DNA from: Oscillospiraceae bacterium
GTDB taxonomy: Bacteria > Bacillota > Clostridia > Oscillospirales > Ruminococcaceae
Reading direction: 5' to 3'
Length of the DNA stretch: 19,223 bases
NCBI GenBank assembly: GCA_004554485.1
Contig: SFLS01000023.1
Location: 1-19,223 of the forward strand
Part shown: positions 7,851-14,009 of the stretch, piece after piece
How positions within the stretch are numbered: position 1 is the first letter of the stretch
How the letters are laid out: each line of letters opens with the position of its first letter
Position numbers and translations under genes: made by a program
Notes under the pieces: model-generated
Seen by the model: the letters and a program-made list of their open reading frames with translations, nothing else
Told to the model about the DNA's origin: nothing
Databases searched by the model: none

Positions 7851-7853
7851 ACG

Positions 7854-8966
7854 ATGAAAAACAAAAAAACGCGCAATCTGCTCTGCACCCTCCTTTTGGC
7901 CGCCGTGCTGCTGGGGCTGCTGCTGTATATCGACAACAGCGACCTGAAAAGCTCGATGCTTTCCGCCGTGCTGCAGAAGGGGGCTATCTACGCGCTGCTG
8001 GTCGTTTCGATGAACCTGCTGAACGGCTTTACCGGGCTGTTCAGCCTGGGGCAGGCGGGCTTTATGCTGCTGGGCGCCTATACCTACGCCATTTTGACCA
8101 TCCCGGTGGCGCAGCGGGCCAACGTCTACCAGTACTTTGACGGCGGCTTGGTCCAGTTCCAGATGCCGCAGCTGCCCGCGCTTATTTTGGCGGGGATTGT
8201 GGCGGCCCTGTTCGCGGCGCTGATCGGCGCGCCGGTGCTGCGCCTGAAGAGCGACTACCTGGCCATTGCCACCCTGGGCTTTGCCGAGATTCTGCGCGCG
8301 GTGATCCAGTGGGAAAAGCTGGGCCCGCTGACCAACGCTTCCAACATTCTGCGTAAATTCACCGGTTACAGTTCCATCCTGTTCCCGTTTATCGTGGCCG
8401 GTATCTGCATCGCGGTGATCGTGCTGCTGATCAATTCCACCTACGGGCGGGCGTTTAAGGCCATCCGCGAGGACGAGATCGCGGCGGAGGCCATGGGCAT
8501 CAACCTGATGAAGCACAAGATGATCTCCTTCTGCACCAGCTCCTTCTTCGCCGGCATCGGCGGCGCGCTGCTGGCCATGTTCCAGCACAACGTGCAGGCC
8601 AAGAGCTTTACCACCGCCATGACCTATGAGATCCTGCTCATCGTTGTTATCGGCGGCATCGGCTCCATTACCGGCTCCATTCTCGGCTCGTTCCTGTACG
8701 TTGCCTGCAGCGAATGGTGGCTGCGCTTTCTGGATAACCCCACCGTCATCGGCACCTTTAAGGTCCCGCTGCTGGGCCACGGCTTCCGCATGGTGGTGTT
8801 CTCGGTGGTCATCATGGTCATCGTACTGTTCTACCGGCAGGGCCTGATGGGAACGCGGGAATTCAGTTGGGACGCCATTTTTGCCTTTTTCGGCAAGGTG
8901 GGCCGCTTTTTCAAGGGGCTGTTCGGCGGCAAAAAAACGGTGAAAGGCGGTGCTGTGAATGAATAA
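7854..8966 (+). CDS. livM: Branched-chain amino-acid ABC transporter permease LivM
   Basis: Second permease subunit, 370 residues, with a short charged N-terminus (MKNKKTRN) followed by about ten hydrophobic segments. The NLLNGFTGLFSLGQAGFMLL block (about residues 45-64) is the LivM counterpart of the LivH signature. The coupling loop IREDEIAAEAMGIN (about 203-216) is well conserved. The C-terminal tail is basic (FGGKKTVKGGAVNE), plausible for a cytoplasmic end. The start follows GGAGAAGGTG only 3 bases after the livH stop, and the gene overlaps livG by 8 bases, so translation of the two is probably coupled. Confidence 0.95.
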   Translation: MKNKKTRNLLCTLLLAAVLLGLLLYIDNSDLKSSMLSAVLQKGAIYALLVVSMNLLNGFTGLFSLGQAGFMLLGAYTYAILTIPVAQRANVYQYFDGGLVQFQMPQLPALILAGIVAALFAALIGAPVLRLKSDYLAIATLGFAEILRAVIQWEKLGPLTNASNILRKFTGYSSILFPFIVAGICIAVIVLLINSTYGRAFKAIREDEIAAEAMGINLMKHKMISFCTSSFFAGIGGALLAMFQHNVQAKSFTTAMTYEILLIVVIGGIGSITGSILGSFLYVACSEWWLRFLDNPTVIGTFKVPLLGHGFRMVVFSVVIMVIVLFYRQGLMGTREFSWDAIFAFFGKVGRFFKGLFGGKKTVKGGAVNE

Positions 8967-9807
8967 CCCCGTTCTTAGGCTGGAAAATGTCACGATGCAG
9001 TTCGGCGGCGTAGTGGCTGTTGACGACCTTTCGATGGAGGTCCGGGAGGGAGAGATCGTTGCCCTGATCGGCCCCAACGGCGCCGGCAAGACGACGGCCT
9101 TTAATGTGGTGACCGGCGTATACGCCCCCACCAACGGCTGCCTGTACCTGGACGGCAAGCCCTACCTGTGCGAGCATCCCAGGGGCCGCGGCAAGCGGGA
9201 ATACCTGGGCAGCGACGCCGAGAAATTTGCCCACCAGCCCACTTTGCGCAAAACGCCGGACCAGATTACCAAAATGGGCCTGGCCCGTACCTTCCAGAAT
9301 ATCCGCCTGTTCGGCAACCTGACGGTATTTGAAAACGTCCTGATCGCCAAGCATATGCACGCCCGCGGCGGCTTTTTGGCGGCGACCTTCCGCCTGAACC
9401 GCAAGGAGGAAGCCCGGATGCGCCGGGAGGCGATGGAGCTTTTGGAGATCGTGGGGCTGGCGGACCAGAAAGACGAGCAGGCCAGCAGCCTGCCCTACGG
9501 ACAGCAGCGCCGGCTGGAGATCGCCCGCGCGCTGGCCACCGACCCCCGCCTGCTGATCCTGGATGAGCCGGCGGCGGGCATGAACCCGCAGGAAACGGTG
9601 GAGCTGACCGCCTTTATCCGGGAGATCCGGGAGAAATTTAATCTGAGCATTTTGCTTATCGAACACCATATGAACCTGGTGATGGATATTTCCGACCGTA
9701 TTTATGTGCTGGAATTCGGCAAGCTGATCGCGGAGGGCAAGCCCGACGCCGTCCGTGCCGACCCGCGCGTCATCGAAGCGTACTTGGGGGTGGATCTGGA
9801 TGCTTAA
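8959..9807 (+). CDS. livG: Branched-chain amino-acid ABC transporter ATPase LivG
   Basis: Cytoplasmic ATPase that with LivF powers LivHM. Walker A GPNGAGKTT is at residues 38-46 (Lys44), Q-loop Gln113 in ARTFQNIRLF, the LivG-type signature LPYGQQRRLEIAR at 178-190, Walker B LLILDE at 198-203 and the H-loop region IEHHM at 235-239. The C-terminal VIEAYLG is characteristic of the family. At 282 residues it is about 25-30 longer than usual. The extra residues lie between the first sub-domain and the Q-loop (about 69-100, rich in Arg, Lys and Glu) and do not touch the ATPase motifs. It overlaps livM by 8 bases upstream and livF by 8 bases downstream. Confidence 0.95.
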   Translation: MNNPVLRLENVTMQFGGVVAVDDLSMEVREGEIVALIGPNGAGKTTAFNVVTGVYAPTNGCLYLDGKPYLCEHPRGRGKREYLGSDAEKFAHQPTLRKTPDQITKMGLARTFQNIRLFGNLTVFENVLIAKHMHARGGFLAATFRLNRKEEARMRREAMELLEIVGLADQKDEQASSLPYGQQRRLEIARALATDPRLLILDEPAAGMNPQETVELTAFIREIREKFNLSILLIEHHMNLVMDISDRIYVLEFGKLIAEGKPDAVRADPRVIEAYLGVDLDA

Positions 9808-10498
9808 AGTAGAAAATCTGCACGTCAGCTACGGCGGCATCCGTGCCGTCAAGGGCATTTCCTTTGAGGTGCCGGAGGGCAGCATCGTTACGCTGGTCGG
9901 CGCCAACGGCGCCGGAAAATCCACCACCCTGCGCACCATCGCGGGCCAGGTGAAGGCACAGGAGGGCTCCATTACCTACAACGGCGAGGAGCTGCTGGGC
10001 AAATCCAGCGATGAGATCGTCAAGCGCGGCATCACGCTGGTGCCGGAGGGCCGCCGGGTATTCCCGGATATGACGGTGCTGGAAAATATGAAGATCGGCG
10101 CGTACCTGCGCCGGGATAAGCTGGACGACGACATCGAGTGGTGCTACCAGCTCTTCCCCCGCCTGAAGGAGCGTCACTGGCAGCAGGCCGGCACCCTTTC
10201 CGGCGGCGAGCAGCAGATGCTGGCGGTGGCCCGCGCGCTGATGAGCCGCCCCAAGCTCATCATGATGGATGAGCCTTCGCTGGGACTGGCGCCTTTGATC
10301 GTGCGGGATATCTTCCAGATCATCCGGGAGATCAACAAGCAGGGGGTCACCATCCTGCTGATCGAGCAGAACGCCAACATGGCGCTGCACACCGCCAACC
10401 GCGGCTACGTCATGGAGACCGGCGAGATCATCCTTTCCGGTCCCGGCCGCGAGCTGCTGGAAAATCCGGTGATTCAGGAAGCCTATCTCGGAAAATAA
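9800..10498 (+). CDS. livF: Branched-chain amino-acid ABC transporter ATPase LivF
   Basis: Second ATPase of the transporter, 232 residues, the normal size. Walker A GANGAGKST is at 34-42, the Q-loop region carries the LivF-specific VPEGRRVFPDMTVLENM (81-97), the signature LSGGEQQM is at 133-140, Walker B LIMMDEP at 153-159 with catalytic Glu158, and the H-loop region is replaced by IEQNA (188-192), as is usual in LivF. The start is ATG 9800 inside the end of livG (8-base overlap), with GGGGGTGG upstream; an in-frame ATG 45 bases earlier lies deep in livG and lacks a ribosome site. Last gene of the operon, followed directly by a terminator. Confidence 0.95.
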   Translation: MLKVENLHVSYGGIRAVKGISFEVPEGSIVTLVGANGAGKSTTLRTIAGQVKAQEGSITYNGEELLGKSSDEIVKRGITLVPEGRRVFPDMTVLENMKIGAYLRRDKLDDDIEWCYQLFPRLKERHWQQAGTLSGGEQQMLAVARALMSRPKLIMMDEPSLGLAPLIVRDIFQIIREINKQGVTILLIEQNANMALHTANRGYVMETGEIILSGPGRELLENPVIQEAYLGK

Positions 10499-10511
10499 AA
10501 GAGAGATTCAT

Positions 10512-10548
10512 CCCCCGCAGGCTGCCCCGCCTGCCGGGGGATTTTTTT
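10512..10548 (+). terminator. Intrinsic terminator of the liv operon
   Basis: CCCCCGCAGGC (10512-10522) pairs with GCCTGCCGGGGG (10529-10540) with one bulge and a 6-nt loop, followed by ATTTTTTT. It begins 13 bases after the livF stop. Confidence 0.92.
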
Positions 10549-10582
10549 GGCGGAGGGCGCGGCTTTTTTGCGGGCGGGGACT

Positions 10583-10610
10583 TTGCATTTTGCGCCAAAG
10601 ATGGTATGAT
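10583..10610 (+). promoter_or_regulatory. Promoter of the histidine kinase / response regulator operon
   Basis: TTGCAT (10583-10588), a 16-bp spacer and TATGAT (10605-10610). The start would be near 10617, about 24 bases before the kinase GTG. This rules out an earlier in-frame start at 10590. It has no CTTTAG boxes, unlike the downstream divergent promoters. Confidence 0.7.
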
Positions 10611-10640
10611 AAAACCGGATGCAGAGGGGAGGGAGCCGCC

Positions 10641-11720
10641 GTGGCGCCGATTGAAAAGGACAGCACCTATTCCAAAGCGGAACGCAATGCCATTATCATG
10701 CTGCTGCTGCACCTGTGCGCGCTGCTGCTTTGCATGAACTTTGACCGCTACGGCTATGCCGACGATACCGCGCCGGTCATTTTTGTGCTGGCGGTGTTCC
10801 TCACCGGCTTTTTCACCGACGGCTATCTGTGGAGCCTGCTGGGTTCGGTGCTGTCGGTCTTTGTGGTCAACTATTTTTTTACGCCGCCCTATTCACAGCT
10901 TAGCTTTTCCGGCCCGGGTTACCCCATTACCTTTGTGACGCTGTTTGTGGTGGGCATCCTGACCAGCACCATGACGGTGCGGGCGCGGGACCGGCAGCGG
11001 CTGCAGGCGGAAAACGAAAAGGAGCGCACCCGCGGCAACCTGCTGCGGGCGGTGGGCCATGACCTGCGCACCCCGCTGACCGCCATTTCGGGGGCCATCA
11101 ATACCGTGCTGGAGCAGCAGGAAACGCTGCCGGCCGAAAAGCAGCGGGAGCTGCTAAAAAACGCCGAGGAGGAATCCCAGTGGCTCATCCACATGGTGGA
11201 AAACCTGCTGACCATTACCCGGCTGGGCGGTGAGGGCGAGACCCGCCTGACCACCCAGCCCGAGGCGGTGGAGGAGGTGATGGCCGGGGCGGCGGCCAAA
11301 TTCCGCCGCCGATACCCACAGGTGCCGGTGAGGCTTTCGGCGCCGGAGGAGCTGCTGATGGCGCCGATGGACGCCACCCTGATGGAGCAGGTGCTGCTGA
11401 ATCTGCTGGAAAACGCCGTAGTGCACGGCGGACGGGTACAAAACATCACCCTGACCGCCCGGCGGCGTCAGAACAGGGCTGTGCTGCGGGTGGAGGACGA
11501 CGGCGAGGGGATAGCGCCCTATCTGCTGGAAAACCTGTTTGACGGGATGCGCACCCGTGCGGAGCAGAGCGGCAGCGACCACCGCAATATGGGGATCGGG
11601 CTTACCGTGTGCCGCACCATTGTCCAGGCGCACGGCGGGACCATCACGGCCCAGAACCGGCGGGAGGGCGGCGCCTGCTTTGAGATCACACTACCGCTAA
11701 AGGAGGATGAGACCCCATGA
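10641..11720 (+). CDS. DUF4118 (KdpD-like) membrane sensor histidine kinase
   Basis: Sensor kinase, 359 residues, corresponding to the C-terminal half of KdpD. Four membrane segments (about 17-33, 43-60, 62-80, 96-112) form a DUF4118 domain, followed by a coiled linker (114-130) and HisKA with the phospho-acceptor in RAVGHDLRTPLTA (His140). The ATPase domain has N-box LLNLLENAVVHG, G1 box VEDDGEGIA and G2 box MGIGLTVCRTIVQAHGG. The KdpD N-terminal sensor and Usp-like domains are absent, so the signal must come through the membrane domain or a partner. The start is GTG 10641, with GGGGAGGGAG upstream. The stop overlaps the response-regulator ATG by four bases (ATGA). No kdpFABC genes are nearby, so a potassium role is only a family resemblance. 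Confidence 0.92.
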   Translation: MAPIEKDSTYSKAERNAIIMLLLHLCALLLCMNFDRYGYADDTAPVIFVLAVFLTGFFTDGYLWSLLGSVLSVFVVNYFFTPPYSQLSFSGPGYPITFVTLFVVGILTSTMTVRARDRQRLQAENEKERTRGNLLRAVGHDLRTPLTAISGAINTVLEQQETLPAEKQRELLKNAEEESQWLIHMVENLLTITRLGGEGETRLTTQPEAVEEVMAGAAAKFRRRYPQVPVRLSAPEELLMAPMDATLMEQVLLNLLENAVVHGGRVQNITLTARRRQNRAVLRVEDDGEGIAPYLLENLFDGMRTRAEQSGSDHRNMGIGLTVCRTIVQAHGGTITAQNRREGGACFEITLPLKEDETP

Positions 11721-12397
11721 ACCGGATCCTGATCGTTGAGGACGAGTTTTCCATCAGCAACTTTATGAAAACGGTGCTGGAGGGCGACGGCTACGCCGCG
11801 GAGGTAGCGACCTGCGCAGCACAGGCCCGCGCGGCGCTGGCGAAGGAGCCCTTTGCCGCTATGCTGCTGGATCTGGGTTTGCCCGACGCCGACGGCATGG
11901 AGCTGCTGCAGGAGCTGCGGCAGCGGTACGGGCTGCCGGTCATTGTGGTTTCCGCCCGCACCGAGGAAAGCGACAAGGTGGCGGCGCTGGACTGCGGCGC
12001 CGACGACTACATCACCAAGCCGTTTGGTTCCCCGGAGCTGCTGGCCCGCATCCGGGCGGCACTGCGGCGGGCCGGCCCCGCGGCACAGGAGCCGCGCTTT
12101 ACGGTGGGGGAGCTGACCATCGACTATGAAAAACACCTGGTGACGCTGGCGGGACAGCCGGTGCACCTGACCGCCGGGGAATACCGCCTGGTGGAACTGC
12201 TGAGCCGTCATGCCGGCCGCGTGCTGACCTATGACCGCATCAGCGAGGCGATGTGGGGCGACGCCGCCGGCGGCAACAGCCAGCTTTTGCGGGTCAACAT
12301 GGCCAATATCCGGCGCAAGCTGGAGCAGAACCCCGCCGAGCCGCAGTATATCCTGACCGAGATCGGCGTGGGCTACCGGATGCGGGACGTGCTGTGA
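11717..12397 (+). CDS. OmpR/PhoB-family response regulator (KdpE-like)
   Basis: DNA-binding response regulator, 226 residues, partner of the kinase it overlaps by four bases. The receiver domain has the acidic pair in IVEDE (Glu8, Asp9, Glu10), phospho-acceptor Asp52 in MLLDLGLPDADG, the switch Ser in VVSART and Lys in DDYITKPF. The C-terminal winged helix has the usual GEYRLVELLSRHAGRVLTYDRI and a final VGYRM hairpin. Family members bind direct repeats spaced 11 bp; two such pairs stand upstream of the VTC and beta-helix genes 1.5 kb away, which makes those promoters the likely targets. Ribosome site AAAGGAGG lies within the end of the kinase gene. Confidence 0.94.
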   Translation: MNRILIVEDEFSISNFMKTVLEGDGYAAEVATCAAQARAALAKEPFAAMLLDLGLPDADGMELLQELRQRYGLPVIVVSARTEESDKVAALDCGADDYITKPFGSPELLARIRAALRRAGPAAQEPRFTVGELTIDYEKHLVTLAGQPVHLTAGEYRLVELLSRHAGRVLTYDRISEAMWGDAAGGNSQLLRVNMANIRRKLEQNPAEPQYILTEIGVGYRMRDVL

Positions 12398-12413
12398 CTT
12401 AAGCCGCATACAG

Positions 12414-12457
12414 AAAAAAGCGCCCCACCGCCGGCAGGTTTGCCGGCGGCGGGGCGT
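12414..12457. terminator. Bidirectional terminator between convergent genes
   Basis: CGCCCCACCGCCGGCA (12421-12436) and TGCCGGCGGCGGGGCG (12441-12456) form a 16-bp stem with a GGTT loop. The only mismatch on plus (A/C) becomes a U-G wobble on minus, and the minus strand also has the better U-tract (six T). It therefore favours the DUF4956 transcript but serves the response-regulator transcript too. Confidence 0.88.
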
Positions 12458-12476
12458 CTTGTATCAGCAGCGGGGG

Positions 12477-13139
12477 TCACAGGCTTTCCCGGGTTTCCTC
12501 CCGGCAGCATACAATGTTCAGATTGCCGTTGCGGCAGCGAAGCTCATCCAGAAACGCCTTGGGGACCGGTTCTTTCTTTAAGGTGATGCGATACCGCAGC
12601 TCGTACAGCGTCCCCATGTTGGTGGTTTTGACCTTTTCCAGCGAGTGGCTGCCGGTATAGCGCTCGAACAGGTCGTCAAACAGGCCGTCGTAGTCCAGGT
12701 CCTCGGGAATGGTGATCTTGAGGATGCGGGCGGCCTCCTGCCCCCGGCCGAACTTCACGGCGGTCAGCAGCAGCATCACACCGGCGAGAATAAGGAAGAA
12801 AAGGACCGCCAGGGTAACGTATCCCATGCCGGTGGCCAGCCCGATGGCCATGGCCAGAAAGATGGCGCTGATCTCCCAGCCCGTCCCGGGGACGGAGCGG
12901 AACCGCACCAGGCTGAACGCGCCGGCCACGGCGACACCGGCGCCGATGTTGCCGTTGACCAGCATGATGATGACCTGCACCGCCGCCGGCAGCACCGCCA
13001 GGGTAAGGGCGTAGCTCTGGCTGCTGTGCGCCCGGAAGGTGCCGACCAGCGCGACGCCGACGCCCAGCACCAGCGAGACCGCGGTGCAGAGGAAAAACGC
13101 GGATAATGTGATCTCCGTTCCGATAATTGAGTTAAGCAC
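12477..13139 (-). CDS. DUF4956 membrane protein
   Basis: Integral membrane protein of unknown function, 220 residues. About four hydrophobic segments occupy residues 10-34, 43-62, 64-80 and 90-128. The family hallmark lies between them: GAFSLVRFRSVPGTGWEISA (about 73-92). A soluble C-terminal domain (about 130-220) follows, with ITIPEDLDYDGLFDDLFERY. DUF4956 genes commonly sit next to VTC-domain genes, as here. A role in moving or anchoring the VTC product at the membrane is a reasonable inference, not shown. The start is GTG 13139, overlapping the end of the VTC gene by 8 bases, with AAAGGAGG upstream inside that gene, so the two are translationally coupled. A strong terminator follows. Confidence 0.9.
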   Translation of the reverse strand: MLNSIIGTEITLSAFFLCTAVSLVLGVGVALVGTFRAHSSQSYALTLAVLPAAVQVIIMLVNGNIGAGVAVAGAFSLVRFRSVPGTGWEISAIFLAMAIGLATGMGYVTLAVLFFLILAGVMLLLTAVKFGRGQEAARILKITIPEDLDYDGLFDDLFERYTGSHSLEKVKTTNMGTLYELRYRITLKKEPVPKAFLDELRCRNGNLNIVCCREETRESL

Positions 13140-13869
13140 AGAAATGAGCCTCCTTTGTGAGGGGATCGGGGTCTGCCGTCAGCAGCATTTGCCGGTAGCA
13201 GGCGCCGTATTTGGAAAATGAGGTGGGGTAAAGGGCCAGCTCCGAAAGCAGGCGGCAGAGCCAGAGCGGGCAGGCCCGGGTCAGCTTGATCTCCATCAGC
13301 ACCTGATCGGGGGGCAGAAGCAGCCTGCCCCAGCCGCCGCGGCTGAGCTCCGGCTCGGTTTTCCGCCACCGGATAGCGGTATCAAAGGTGATCCGCAGCG
13401 AGGGGTCCTCCCGCCCCGTATAGGCGGTACGGTCGTAGCCGATGAACATTTTGGGGACGGTATGGTAGAACTGCTGGAACCACTCGATCTCCCGGCCGGT
13501 CTGCCCCCAATCGGGCTGTGCTGTGCCGCCCTGCAGAAACGGCGCCACCCGGCAGAGTTCGGTGGTGATCCGGCGCTTGAAAACCACGCCGTCGCATTTT
13601 TTCTTCAGCTCGATAAAGACGGGGCTGTCCGGTGTCGGGACGCCGTAGCAGCGGACCCGCAGCTTTTCCTTGTAGGCGGGTTTTTCGATCGAGGCGCGGA
13701 TGAGCTGCCAGTTTGGGGTATCGTAGTAAATGTTGCCGATGCTGTACCGGCCGTAGCGGTCGGTCTGCATATGGGGCTGCATCCGCTTGAGCAGCGCCTC
13801 CTGTTGGCCGGAGGTCAGAAAGTACTTTTTTTCGCACCGTTCAAAATGATAGGGGGCAGTGGCTGTCAT
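13132..13869 (-). CDS. VTC-domain (polyphosphate polymerase-like) protein
   Basis: CYTH-superfamily tunnel enzyme of the VTC type, 245 residues. In yeast Vtc4 this domain makes polyphosphate from ATP; bacterial versions next to DUF4956 are little studied. The tunnel residues are present: Glu13-Lys14-Lys15 (FERCEKKYFL), Lys69/Arg71/Arg73 (KLRVRCYG), Glu87 with Lys89-91 (FIELKKK), Lys98-Arg99-Arg100, Arg147 (GYDRTAY), Arg159 (LRITFD), Glu193/Lys195 (LMEIKL) and Lys220 (SFSKYG). An active polymerase is therefore plausible. The start is ATG 13869 behind AAAGGAGGTG; a GTG three codons upstream lies inside the ribosome site and is rejected. It overlaps the DUF4956 gene by 8 bases. Its promoter carries paired CTTTAG boxes. 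Confidence 0.9.
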   Translation of the reverse strand: MTATAPYHFERCEKKYFLTSGQQEALLKRMQPHMQTDRYGRYSIGNIYYDTPNWQLIRASIEKPAYKEKLRVRCYGVPTPDSPVFIELKKKCDGVVFKRRITTELCRVAPFLQGGTAQPDWGQTGREIEWFQQFYHTVPKMFIGYDRTAYTGREDPSLRITFDTAIRWRKTEPELSRGGWGRLLLPPDQVLMEIKLTRACPLWLCRLLSELALYPTSFSKYGACYRQMLLTADPDPLTKEAHFCA

Positions 13870-13895
13870 AGGGGGCACCTCCTTTTATTATCCCT

Positions 13896-13928
13896 ATGGT
13901 AGCGGGCGTACCTAAAGACTGCCTAAAG
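13896..13928 (-). promoter_or_regulatory. VTC-DUF4956 promoter with response-regulator boxes
   Basis: On the minus strand, CTTTAG at 13928-13923 and again at 13917-13912 are exactly 11 bp apart. Ten bases later comes TACCAT (13901-13896), a -10-like element. There is no -35 hexamer; the boxes take its place, as in activator-dependent PhoB/OmpR-type promoters. The start would be near 13889, giving a leader of about 20 bases. Confidence 0.68.
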
Positions 13929-13944
13929 AGAAAAGACGCCGGTT

Positions 13945-13977
13945 CTTTAGGCTGCCTTTAGCTTGCCGCCGTAGGAT
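13945..13977 (+). promoter_or_regulatory. Beta-helix lipoprotein promoter with response-regulator boxes
   Basis: CTTTAG at 13945-13950 and 13956-13961 are exactly 11 bp apart, followed after ten bases by TAGGAT (13972-13977). The geometry is the same as at the divergent promoter on the other strand. The start would be near 13984, about 26 bases before the ATG. Confidence 0.68.
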
Positions 13978-14009
13978 GGAGCCATAAAACCCAAAGGAGG
14001 GAGACCGGA

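Noticed and set aside
7149..9158. A 669-codon open frame on the minus strand.
   Set aside because: It is antisense to livH-livM-livG, which have clear family motifs. Its protein is low-complexity (Gln/His/Asp-rich), as expected for antisense of GC-rich genes.
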